DNA of 12,338 bases from Anaerolineae bacterium (GCA_025454715.1 JALONY010000009.1:1-12338); one strand, 5' to 3'. Counted from the stretch's first letter, positions 1-6,049 are shown. Program-made: numbers and translations. The notes: generated from the letters alone by a model not told the origin.

Positions 1-633
1 TCGCCGCTGGCCACGGGGCCGCTGACCCGTGGGAGCGAGTTTTACGTGGACATCGGCGAGGGGCGTTACCCATTCGACACGCAACAGGCACGCGCCTTGA
101 TTTCGACCTTGGGGTATGTGGACGCAAATGGGGATGGGTTTTGGGACACGGTGGACGGCGAATTATCGGTGACGATGATCGTGCCGCCGTGGGGAGAGTA
201 CCGACAAATCGCCGAGTTGCTGCAAGACCAACTGGGCGCGGCGGGGGTGCGGCTAGAGACGGTCAGCGTCCCCGATTTCCCGAGCTTGTTGGCTGAGGTC
301 GAGGAAGGGGCGTATCACCTCGTCCCGTTCGGGTCGTATGGGGTTGACCCAGCCTTCTTAAGCAGTTATTACAGCTCGACCGGTAGCCGGAACTTCGGGG
401 GGGTGAACGACACCACCTTGGACGCCCTGTTGGGCAATGCCGCCCGTGACATCACCCCAGCGGCGCGGGCAGAGCTGTATCGTCAGATACAAGCCAACAT
501 TATGGATGCGGCGTTGATTGTGCCCCTGCGTGAGCGGGTTAACCTGAACGGGGTGTCGGCACGGGTGGAAAACCTCGTCTATGACGCCTACGGCTGGTAC
601 CCACTCTTGTACAACGCGAGCTATGCCCCCTAG
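1..633 (+). CDS. ABC transporter solute-binding protein, family 5 (partial, C-terminal part)
   Basis: Reading frame 1 is open from the first base of the window to a TAG at 631-633, giving 210 residues of a protein whose start lies upstream. The fragment matches the C-terminal lobe of family 5 (peptide/nickel type) extracytoplasmic binding proteins: a 'YPFD' segment (about residues 23-26) followed by 'A..LI..LGY' and an acidic 'DANGDGFWD' loop, a region with 'ELLQDQLGAAGV' (model: competing for ligand in the second lobe), and a 'NFGG..DTTLDALL' segment near residues 127-141. The following genes are two cognate permeases, the first overlapping this gene by 11 bp, so it should deliver ligand to them at the outer face of the membrane. 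Family members bind peptides, sugars, nickel chelates or other solutes; the sequence seen does not tell which. The signal peptide or lipobox lies outside the window. The family is clear, the substrate unknown. Confidence 0.88.
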   Translation, partial: SPLATGPLTRGSEFYVDIGEGRYPFDTQQARALISTLGYVDANGDGFWDTVDGELSVTMIVPPWGEYRQIAELLQDQLGAAGVRLETVSVPDFPSLLAEVEEGAYHLVPFGSYGVDPAFLSSYYSSTGSRNFGGVNDTTLDALLGNAARDITPAARAELYRQIQANIMDAALIVPLRERVNLNGVSARVENLVYDAYGWYPLLYNASYAP

Positions 634-1534
634 CCTAAGGCTCATCCTGCGTGGTGCGGCTTATGCATTGGCCTCGGTCTGGCTGAGCGTCTCGGTCTGT
701 TTCGTGCTGGTGCGCGGCCTGCCCGGGGATGCCGCAAGCGCCCAAACCATCCTCGCGGGGGGGACATCGTCGGCTTTGGCCGAGCGGCGCGCTACGCTCG
801 GCCTCGACCAACCGATTTGGCTGCAATACGGCCTGTATTGGAGCGGCGTCCTGCGGGGAGATTTGGGGCAGTCGTGGGTCACGGGCGAGTCGGTCGTCCA
901 CATCCTATATACGCGAGGGACGCAAACGGCCATTCTCGCGTTGGGCGGGTTGTCGGTCGGGGTTCTGCTGGGCGGGTTGTTGGGGGTGGTAGGGCACACA
1001 GGGCAACGCGCTGTACTGTTCGCGATTGACCTGCTGGTGGCAACCCCGATTTACGTGACGGGTACCGTGCTCATCATGATGGGCGTGGCCGCGGGTGGCT
1101 TGGGCGCACTGATGACGCTGGGTCTCCACACGGCGGGGGTGGTCGCCAATGCCGTGGTCGGTGGGCTGGAGCAGGCACGGCATCACGGGTATGTATTGAC
1201 CGCACAGGCCAAAGGCTTGCACCCCAATATCTTGTTGTGGCGGCATCGGGTGCGCCCGATTTTGGGCGATGTCCTGCCGGTCGTAAGCGTGCAAGCCGGA
1301 TTTCTGTTGGGTGGCACGGTCATCACCGAAGGGTTGTTCTTGCAGGCCGGACTGGGACAGGCGTTGTTGGATGCCGTCTTGAGGCGCGATTATCCCGTCT
1401 TACAGGGGGGCGTGCTGTATTTGGCCGGAATACAGGCCATTGTGGTGGGTGGAACGCACGTGTTGCGAGGACTGCTCGACCCGACGGTGAGCATACAGGA
1501 GTATGAATGGGACGCCTCGGACTCCTCATCTTGA
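623..1534 (+). CDS. ABC transporter permease, DppB/OppB type
   Basis: This 303-residue integral membrane protein is the first permease of a peptide/nickel-type importer. It has a short cytoplasmic N-terminus, a first membrane helix at about residues 11-32 ending in 'VRGLPGD' (the usual 'R..PGDP' of the family), a periplasmic 'LRGDLGQSW' motif at 78-85, several further hydrophobic helices from about 102 on, and an EAA-type cytoplasmic loop at about 190-220 ('TAQAKGL', 'RHRVRPIL') that docks the ATPase. Near the C-terminus 'TEGLF...GLG' and 'RRDYPVLQG' are typical DppB signatures. The ATG at 623 is preferred over the in-frame ATG at 581 because it starts just before the first helix, as in relatives; the longer version would overlap the upstream gene by 53 bp. 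The chosen start overlaps the binding-protein gene by 11 bp, suggesting coupled translation. Length is at the short end of the family. The substrate is not identifiable. Confidence 0.9.
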   Translation: MPPSLRLILRGAAYALASVWLSVSVCFVLVRGLPGDAASAQTILAGGTSSALAERRATLGLDQPIWLQYGLYWSGVLRGDLGQSWVTGESVVHILYTRGTQTAILALGGLSVGVLLGGLLGVVGHTGQRAVLFAIDLLVATPIYVTGTVLIMMGVAAGGLGALMTLGLHTAGVVANAVVGGLEQARHHGYVLTAQAKGLHPNILLWRHRVRPILGDVLPVVSVQAGFLLGGTVITEGLFLQAGLGQALLDAVLRRDYPVLQGGVLYLAGIQAIVVGGTHVLRGLLDPTVSIQEYEWDASDSSS

Positions 1535-2268
1535 CCGGAGTAGCCGTGTTGGGTGGTTTTTGGGCACCCCATGACCCGATGACCACGCGGCTCGATCAGG
1601 TGAGCCAAGCGCCCTCCGGTGCATTCTGGCTGGGCACCGATACGTTGGGGCGGGATGTGCTGAGCAGGACGCTGCACGGTGGCCGTGCGACCCTGATGTA
1701 TGGCTTGGGCGCGGCAGGCATCGGGGTGGTGTTGGGCGGGTTGCTGGGGAGTATACGCGCCTTCGGCGGGCGGTTGCGCGGTCTGGCGGAAGCGATGTTG
1801 CTGAGCTTATCGGCGTTGCCACCATGGTTGCTGGCGTTGGCGGTGATTGCGGGGTTCGGGGCATCGCCGTGGGCGGTTATCGTCGGGGTTGGGTTGACGC
1901 AAATCGCGCCGTATGGTCGTATCGTCGCATGGTCGATGGGGCAAGCACGCACCAAACCATACTATTTGGCTGCGGTGGCCGTGGGTGCCCCGGCGCGCCA
2001 CTTGGCAATGCGGGTGGTCTTGCCGAACGTCTTGCCGGTTTTGATGGGGAGCGCGTGCGTAACGTGGGCAAGCGCGGTCTTGTTCGCTTCGGGCTTGACG
2101 TTTTTGGGCTTGGGCGGGGCGCTGGGCGTGCCGGAATGGGGGGCGCTGCTGGCCGAGGGGCGCGGCGCGTTGCGCTACGCCCCATGGATTGCGCTACCTG
2201 CTGGGGGATTGCTGGTGGCGTGGACGATGTGCCTGAACGCGGTCGGTCGGCGGCTCAGCGCGCTTTGA
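1507..2268 (+). CDS. ABC transporter permease, DppC/OppC type
   Basis: This 253-residue protein is the second permease of the same importer and should form the heterodimeric channel with the DppB-type protein. Residues 4-20 form the first membrane helix, ending in 'APHDP', followed by the DppC hallmark 'WLGTDTLGRDVLSR' (41-54) in the extracytoplasmic loop, and 'LHGGR' at 56-60. The EAA loop that contacts the ATPase lies at about 155-174 ('AVAVGAPARHLAMR' then 'VLPN'), and 'FLGLG...PEWGALL' at 199-215 is typical. An AGGAG ribosome-binding site at 1497-1501 lies 5 bases before the ATG, which supports this start. The gene overlaps dppB by 28 bp. It lacks the cytoplasmic N-terminal extension that many DppC/OppC proteins carry before helix 1. 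No ATPase gene follows: the next gene is convergent and its stop codon lies inside the last codons of this one. Confidence 0.9.
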   Translation: MGRLGLLILTGVAVLGGFWAPHDPMTTRLDQVSQAPSGAFWLGTDTLGRDVLSRTLHGGRATLMYGLGAAGIGVVLGGLLGSIRAFGGRLRGLAEAMLLSLSALPPWLLALAVIAGFGASPWAVIVGVGLTQIAPYGRIVAWSMGQARTKPYYLAAVAVGAPARHLAMRVVLPNVLPVLMGSACVTWASAVLFASGLTFLGLGGALGVPEWGALLAEGRGALRYAPWIALPAGGLLVAWTMCLNAVGRRLSAL

Positions 2269-3037
2269 TGGTGGTCTTGACGGTCGGTGCGCCCAGCAAC
2301 GTCTGATGCAGTACACCGTCGGTCAGGCCGTCCAAGATGTGAATGGTCAGATGCGGGCGTGCCTGCACTAAAGCGACCATATCGCTGACTTTGGTCAGCA
2401 TCCCGCCGGTTACGTCCGTCCCACGGGAGCCGCCGATGGCGCGTTGCGACTCCGATACCGTGTCGGGGGTGATGAGCGGGATGACCGCGCCGTGCTCATC
2501 GAGGACGCCAGCGACCTCGCCAACCAAGAAAATCTCATCGACGGGCAAGGCTTGGGCGAGGAGCGTAAAGAGCGACTCGGTCGAGATGATGGTACCGCCG
2601 CGCACGCGGTCGAATGCGACATCGCCATGCACGACCGGCACCAGACCGGCTTGTACGGCATGGTGTAGATTGTCGAGCGAAAGGCTGACCGGCACACCGT
2701 CTTGAGCGAGGAGTGAGGCGGACGGCTGCACACGCAACGCGGGCACGCCCGCTTGCATCAAACTGCCGACCACGAGGCCGCACAACTCGGAAGCCACGAG
2801 GCTGACCTCGGCGAAACCGCGCCATTGAGCGGGGGTCTGGACACCGTCGATGGTGCCGTGGCGCTTGGCGGCGAAATGGCCGAAAGAGCCGCTACCATGC
2901 CCGATGATTAAGGGCGCGGTCAGGTGTGGCAATGCCGCGGCGATTTCAGCGGCGATGCGTTGCATGACCTGACTCCGAAAACTGCGCTCGGTCTGCTTAT
3001 CGGTGATGAGCGAACCGCCCAGCTTGATGAGCTTCAT
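2255..3037 (-). CDS. ipk: Isopentenyl phosphate kinase (IPK)
   Basis: IPK phosphorylates isopentenyl phosphate with ATP to isopentenyl diphosphate in the cytoplasm. The 260-residue protein belongs to the amino acid kinase superfamily: 'KLGGSLITDK' at 5-14 is the N-terminal nucleotide-binding segment with family-typical lysines, and 'GHGSGSFGH' at 46-54 contains the His (H54) that marks IPK and is catalytic in characterised archaeal enzymes. 'PVVHGDVAFD' (134-143) and 'GTDVTGGM' (206-213) followed by 'TKV' complete the IPK pattern; glutamate kinase and UMP kinase lack the GSFGH histidine. Length matches the family. The ATG at 3037 is chosen because the conserved domain starts there, 8 bases after a perfect AGGAGG; an in-frame start 39 codons earlier only adds Pro-rich sequence read from the mevalonate kinase gene. 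It follows mevalonate kinase by 4 bp and is the last gene of the operon. Its stop overlaps the convergent dppC gene by 14 bp. Confidence 0.95.
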   Translation of the reverse strand: MKLIKLGGSLITDKQTERSFRSQVMQRIAAEIAAALPHLTAPLIIGHGSGSFGHFAAKRHGTIDGVQTPAQWRGFAEVSLVASELCGLVVGSLMQAGVPALRVQPSASLLAQDGVPVSLSLDNLHHAVQAGLVPVVHGDVAFDRVRGGTIISTESLFTLLAQALPVDEIFLVGEVAGVLDEHGAVIPLITPDTVSESQRAIGGSRGTDVTGGMLTKVSDMVALVQARPHLTIHILDGLTDGVLHQTLLGAPTVKTTIKAR

Positions 3038-3041
3038 GGGC

Positions 3042-4001
3042 TTATCCTCCTTGGGGGGTGGTGTTGGAGACGACGGTGGACAACACGCGCACGGCACCAG
3101 CGTGACGGAGCGCATCGGCGATATGGGCGCTGGAATCGGGGGTGACAAGGGCAATCATGTTGCCGCCACGCCCGCCGCCCGACAGCTTGGCGCCTAACGC
3201 ACCTGCCTGCCGCGCTGCGGTGACCAGCCGGTCTAGCTGAGGGGACGAGACGGTGAGCTGGTCGAGTAGCGCGTGGTTTTCGTCCATCAACGCGCCAAGC
3301 TGGGCGTGCTGACCTAGGGCGATGGCGGCACGCGCCGACTCGACGACTTGGCCGATGCGCTGCACGATGGGCTGATAGCGGTCGGGGGCAGACTCCATCA
3401 GGTGGCGCACGTCGCCGACCGACTCGCGGGTGAGGGCGGTCTGGCCGGTATCGGCAATCAAGATGGTAAACGGCACACCGACCTCGAACGGGACGGCGCC
3501 TTGGCCACGGATAAAATAAACCGGCTTTTGATAGACGATGACGGTGTTGTCGATGCCGCTGGGGGTGCCGTGATGGATGCGCTCGATGTCGTAGACCATC
3601 GCGTTGAGCTCATCATCGCTGAGGCGCTGGCCGAGGGCTTGAGCGGCTGCACGCCCCAGCGCGGCGGACACGGCAGCCCCACTGCCCAAGCCGCTGGCAA
3701 AGGGGATGGTCGAGGTGATGCGGAAGCGTTGACGCGGCAAGAGGTGGCCAAAGCGCTGAGCAACCCGATGCACCATCTGAAAAAGCGGGTGGTCGAGGTG
3801 GTTGGCCTCGTCTTGCGCGGTGAGGGTCAAGGCGAGGTCTGGCGCCTCGATGACGAGGTCGGGCGCAGGGGTAACGGTAACGGTGACCGATACGCTGGTG
3901 ACGGGCACGGCCAATGCCGGTTGCCCATAAACGACGGCGTGTTCACCCAGCAGGATGACCTTGCCCGGGGCGGTGGTTTGAAACTCAGCCCGGGATGACA
4001 T
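3042..4001 (-). CDS. mvk: Mevalonate kinase (GHMP kinase)
   Basis: Mevalonate kinase transfers phosphate from ATP to the 5-hydroxyl of mevalonate. The 319-residue protein shows the three GHMP motifs: 'APGKVILLGEHAVVYG' at 11-26, the ATP-binding 'PFASGLGSGAA' at 100-110, and the C-terminal 'KLSGGGRGGN' at 272-281. 'GEHAVVYG' is typical of mevalonate kinase rather than galactokinase, homoserine kinase or phosphomevalonate kinase, and 'HGTPSGID' at 144-151 carries the expected catalytic Asp (D151), with Glu140 in the preceding helix as a likely magnesium ligand. Length is as expected for bacterial and archaeal enzymes. The ATG at 4001 is the only workable start because an in-frame TGA lies directly upstream. 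It has no clear ribosome-binding site and overlaps the end of the prenyltransferase gene by 17 bp, so translation is probably coupled. The stop lies 4 bp from the ipk start. Confidence 0.95.
   Translation of the reverse strand: MSSRAEFQTTAPGKVILLGEHAVVYGQPALAVPVTSVSVTVTVTPAPDLVIEAPDLALTLTAQDEANHLDHPLFQMVHRVAQRFGHLLPRQRFRITSTIPFASGLGSGAAVSAALGRAAAQALGQRLSDDELNAMVYDIERIHHGTPSGIDNTVIVYQKPVYFIRGQGAVPFEVGVPFTILIADTGQTALTRESVGDVRHLMESAPDRYQPIVQRIGQVVESARAAIALGQHAQLGALMDENHALLDQLTVSSPQLDRLVTAARQAGALGAKLSGGGRGGNMIALVTPDSSAHIADALRHAGAVRVLSTVVSNTTPQGG
3045..3052 (-). promoter_or_regulatory. Strong ribosome-binding site of ipk
   Basis: On the minus strand the sequence reads AAGGAGGA, containing a full AGGAGG, with 8 bases between AGGAGG and the ATG at 3037. 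It lies inside the last codons of the mevalonate kinase gene. It decides the ipk start against an upstream in-frame alternative and is the best ribosome-binding site I can see in the window. Confidence 0.85.
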
Positions 4002-4875
4002 AGATGATCACGATGAAGGAAAGCGCGAACAAAGCGATGTCGATTTGGAGCGGACGGTCTTTGAGCAAGACTTCATCGGGCGCGGCCATCTCACCTTTGA
4101 CGTAGATGAGGTAGAGATAGCGAAACAAGCCATACAGGACGAAGGGCACCGTACCGAGTGCCATATTGGTTTGGGCGAGGATGGGTGAAGGGGTCTCGAT
4201 GGTGTAGAGGGTGTAAGCGATGAAGGTGCTGGTGGTGACGACCCGTAGCATCTCATCGAGCAAGGGCAGGTTGTAATACTGGAAGATGGGGCGTACCGAG
4301 GCGGCTTTGTCGCCCAGCAACATCAGCTCTTGGCGACGCTTGCCGATGGCGAGGAACAAGGCCAACAGGCCGGTGCAAATGTAGAGCCACGGCGAAAAAT
4401 TGGTGACCTCGATGACCACGACACCGGCGGCCACCCGCAAGACGAAGCCTGAGGTCACGGTCAGAATATCGACGATGACGACGTGCTTGAGGCGTAGCGA
4501 GTAGGCGATTTGGATGGCGAAATAGACCGCCAAGATGACGGCCAAGCGCCAATTGAAGGCGAGGGCAAGCGACAGCGTGACCACCGGCAAAACGACGGCA
4601 ACGGTGCGCGCCAAGGCGATGGGCAACTGGCCGGAGGGTAGGGGGCGGTGACGCTTGCGCGGGTGTTGACGGTCACTCTCGATGTCCACGAGGTCGTTGA
4701 GGATGTAGACCGTGCCGGCAATCAGGCAGACCAGCGCGGTGGCGTAGAGGACGGCCAGCAGTGACGGGATGTCGAACAATTTGCCGTCGAACACGATGGC
4801 AGGGAAGACGAAGATGATGTTTTTCGTCCACTGTTTGGGACGCATGGTTTTGAGGAGGCCAATCAGTGGGCGCAA
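3985..4875 (-). CDS. UbiA-family prenyltransferase, decaprenyl-phosphate phosphoribosyltransferase-like
   Basis: This is a 296-residue polytopic membrane protein of the UbiA superfamily. The first Asp-rich motif 'NDLVDIESD' (60-68) binds Mg-diphosphate, and it continues into 'HPRKRHRPLPSG' (71-82). A second conserved block, 'YSLRLKHVVIVDI', lies at 125-137, and 'LFLAIGKRRQEL' at 173-184. The HP-KR-RP-SG pattern and 'MRPKQWTKN' near the N-terminus resemble decaprenyl-phosphate phosphoribosyltransferases (the Rv3806c type), which join PRPP to a polyprenyl phosphate, rather than menaquinone, heme or ether-lipid prenyltransferases. About eight to nine hydrophobic segments are apparent. A TTG start at 4875 is preferred because GGAG lies 7 bases before it; the ATG at 4845 has no ribosome-binding site. 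It is the first gene of the operon with mevalonate kinase and ipk, downstream of a consensus -10 box. The family is certain; the exact donor and acceptor are inferred from motifs only. Confidence 0.85.
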   Translation of the reverse strand: MRPLIGLLKTMRPKQWTKNIIFVFPAIVFDGKLFDIPSLLAVLYATALVCLIAGTVYILNDLVDIESDRQHPRKRHRPLPSGQLPIALARTVAVVLPVVTLSLALAFNWRLAVILAVYFAIQIAYSLRLKHVVIVDILTVTSGFVLRVAAGVVVIEVTNFSPWLYICTGLLALFLAIGKRRQELMLLGDKAASVRPIFQYYNLPLLDEMLRVVTTSTFIAYTLYTIETPSPILAQTNMALGTVPFVLYGLFRYLYLIYVKGEMAAPDEVLLKDRPLQIDIALFALSFIVIIYVIPG

Positions 4876-4882
4876 AGGGTTT

Positions 4883-4886
4883 CTCC
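4883..4886 (-). promoter_or_regulatory. Ribosome-binding site supporting a TTG start of the prenyltransferase gene
   Basis: GGAG on the minus strand lies 7 bases upstream of TTG at 4875-4873. The next candidate, the ATG at 4845, is preceded by a pyrimidine-rich stretch without any such match, so this short site decides the start. Confidence 0.6.
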
Positions 4887-4916
4887 GGCGCGGGTAGGTT
4901 CGGTGGCGCGTCTGGG

Positions 4917-4944
4917 ATTATATCCTTAGGTTTTTCCGGTACAA
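4917..4944 (-). promoter_or_regulatory. Putative promoter of the prenyltransferase-mvk-ipk operon
   Basis: The minus strand carries a perfect -10 hexamer TATAAT at 4922-4917. A partial -35 match, TTGTAC (4944-4939), lies 16 bases upstream, with an A-rich spacer. Transcription would begin near 4910 and leave a leader of roughly 35 bases before the TTG start. The -35 is weak, so the call rests mainly on the -10 and its position in the divergent gap. Confidence 0.55.
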
Positions 4945-4945
4945 T
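4940..4945 (+). promoter_or_regulatory. Putative -10 box for the decarboxylase gene
   Basis: TACAAT on the plus strand differs from TATAAT at one position and lies 36 bases before the ATG of the decarboxylase gene. No convincing -35 is seen at 16-18 bases upstream; that place is occupied by the -10 box of the divergent operon. An activator or extended contact might compensate, or the true promoter may lie elsewhere in the 106-bp gap. Confidence 0.4.
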
Positions 4946-4981
4946 GCTGATGTTTCGCCGCGTCTGAGGTCATGAGGCACC

Positions 4982-5950
4982 ATGAAGGCAACCGCCCAAG
5001 CGCATTCTAACATCGCATTCATCAAATATTGGGGCAACGCCGATGAGGCGTTGCGCTTGCCCGCCAACCCATCCATCAGCATGAACCTTGCGGGGGTCGA
5101 GACGGTTACCACGGTCGAATGGCGTGAAGACCTCGGCCAAGACACCCTCATGATCAACGATGCCCCTGCCGACGCCAAAGCGACGGAACGGGTGGCGCGC
5201 CATTTGGATGCGGTGCGCGCTCGGCTGGGCGTGGCGTTAAAGGCCAACGTGAGCTCGCGCAATAACTTCCCGATGGGAGCCGGTATCGCATCCTCGGCCT
5301 CGTCGTTTGCGGCGTTGACCGTCGCGGCAGTGAGCGCGGCGGGCGGCCAATTGAGTGAACGAGAATTGTCGTGTATCGCTCGGCTGGGGTCTGGGTCGGC
5401 CTCGCGCTCGATTCCGGGTGGATATGTCGAATGGCAAACGGGCGAGACCCACGAGGAATCCTTCGCGTTTCAGGTCGCGCCCGAGGCGCATTGGGATTTG
5501 GTGGACGTGGTCGCCATCATCAGCACCGGCCACAAAGAAGTTGGGTCTCGCGAGGGGCACGGCACGGCTTTGAGCAGTGATTATCAGGCCGCACGGGTGG
5601 CTGGCGCAACCGACCGCTTGGAGCGCTGCAAGGCGGCCTTGTTCGAGCGGGATTTTGGCCGGTTCGCGGCGGTCGTCGAGCAAGACTCGAATATGATGCA
5701 CGCGGTGATGATGACGAGCCAGCCGCCGTTGTTCTATTGGCAACCCGCATCGTTGGTGGTGATGGACGCGGTGCGGCGTTGGCGGAGCGAGGGATTGTCG
5801 GTGTGTTATACGTTGGACGCGGGGCCGAACGTGCATTGCTTGACGACGGCGCAAGACGCGGACGAAATCGAGCGGCGGGTGACCGCCTTGAGCGGCGTGC
5901 AGCGGGTTTTGCGTGCGCCAGTCGGTGGCGGCGCGGTGGTTCTTGGCTAA
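4982..5950 (+). CDS. mvaD: Mevalonate (di)phosphate decarboxylase homologue; probable mevalonate-5-phosphate decarboxylase
   Basis: This GHMP-superfamily enzyme (322 residues) performs ATP-dependent phosphorylation and decarboxylation of a mevalonate phosphate. The family signature 'HSNIAFIKYWG' is at 8-18, the ATP loop 'PMGAGIASSASSFA' at 97-110, 'GSGSASRSIPGGYVEW' at 136-151 carries the conserved Ser residues and Arg142, and 'LDAGPN' at 278-283 contains the catalytic Asp279. Lys15 and Arg142 correspond to yeast Lys18 and Arg158. At the position of yeast Lys22, which contacts the diphosphate end of the substrate, this protein has Asn19 ('KYWGNAD' instead of 'KYWGKRD'). With ipk next door and no phosphomevalonate kinase gene, the likely substrate is mevalonate-5-phosphate, giving isopentenyl phosphate, as shown for Roseiflexus castenholzii; an Anaerolinea homologue accepts both substrates. 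The ATG has GAGG 4 bases upstream. The fold and family are certain, the substrate choice is inferred. Confidence 0.9.
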   Translation: MKATAQAHSNIAFIKYWGNADEALRLPANPSISMNLAGVETVTTVEWREDLGQDTLMINDAPADAKATERVARHLDAVRARLGVALKANVSSRNNFPMGAGIASSASSFAALTVAAVSAAGGQLSERELSCIARLGSGSASRSIPGGYVEWQTGETHEESFAFQVAPEAHWDLVDVVAIISTGHKEVGSREGHGTALSSDYQAARVAGATDRLERCKAALFERDFGRFAAVVEQDSNMMHAVMMTSQPPLFYWQPASLVVMDAVRRWRSEGLSVCYTLDAGPNVHCLTTAQDADEIERRVTALSGVQRVLRAPVGGGAVVLG

Positions 5951-5967
5951 GGATGTGGTGAAAAGTT

Positions 5968-5990
5968 GCCACCCGTGACCCCAGAGTGGC
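5968..5990. other. Imperfect inverted repeat after the decarboxylase gene
   Basis: GCCAC (5968-5972) and GTGGC (5986-5990) flank 13 bases, just upstream of a possible -10 box. There is no T tract, so it is not a standard terminator; it could be a small operator or be chance in GC-rich DNA. Confidence 0.25.
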
Positions 5991-5992
5991 GC

Positions 5993-5998
5993 TATACT
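5993..5998 (+). promoter_or_regulatory. Putative -10 box for the rseP operon
   Basis: TATACT, one mismatch from consensus, lies 64 bases before the rseP ATG. The best -35-like hexamer, TTGCCA at 5966-5971, is 21 bases away, which is too far for a standard sigma-70 promoter, so this is a weak call. The preceding gene ends 42 bases upstream of it on the same strand, so read-through from the decarboxylase gene is also possible. Confidence 0.35.
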
Positions 5999-6008
5999 GA
6001 GCACATCA

Positions 6009-6049
6009 GCCTTTCGGTAGGCGGCATATGACCCTCGGCGCGTGAGGGT
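6009..6049 (+). other. Two small hairpins in the rseP leader
   Basis: GCCT/AGGC (6009-6022, 6-base loop) and ACCCTC/GAGGGT (6031-6036 with 6044-6049, 7-base loop) could form in the mRNA. The second ends 2 bases before the ribosome-binding site GGAG (6052-6055). No terminator T tract follows. They could affect initiation or stability of the rseP message, or be fortuitous. Confidence 0.35.

Noticed and set aside
581..622. Earlier start of the DppB-type permease
   Set aside because: The extra 14 residues are polar and read from inside the binding-protein gene; the ATG at 623 gives the normal short N-terminus before the first helix.
3038..3154. N-terminal extension of ipk by 39 codons
   Set aside because: The added residues are Pro/Ser-rich, lie inside the mevalonate kinase gene and precede the conserved first strand; the AGGAGG site and usual family length favour 3037.
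3348..3998. 216-codon open frame on the plus strand
   Set aside because: Antisense to mevalonate kinase; Gly/Asp-rich low-complexity translation without any family signature.
3042..4001. Phosphomevalonate kinase or homoserine kinase as alternatives for the GHMP kinase
   Set aside because: The 'GEHAVVYG' motif and 'HGTPSGID' with catalytic Asp are typical of mevalonate kinase and not of those relatives.
4876..4981. A small gene or RNA gene in the divergent gap
   Set aside because: No open frame with a ribosome-binding site and no stable RNA fold was seen; the 106 bp are accounted for by the putative promoters and leaders.
5237..6004. 255-codon open frame on the minus strand
   Set aside because: Antisense to the decarboxylase gene, Arg/His-rich, no motif and no sensible ribosome-binding site.
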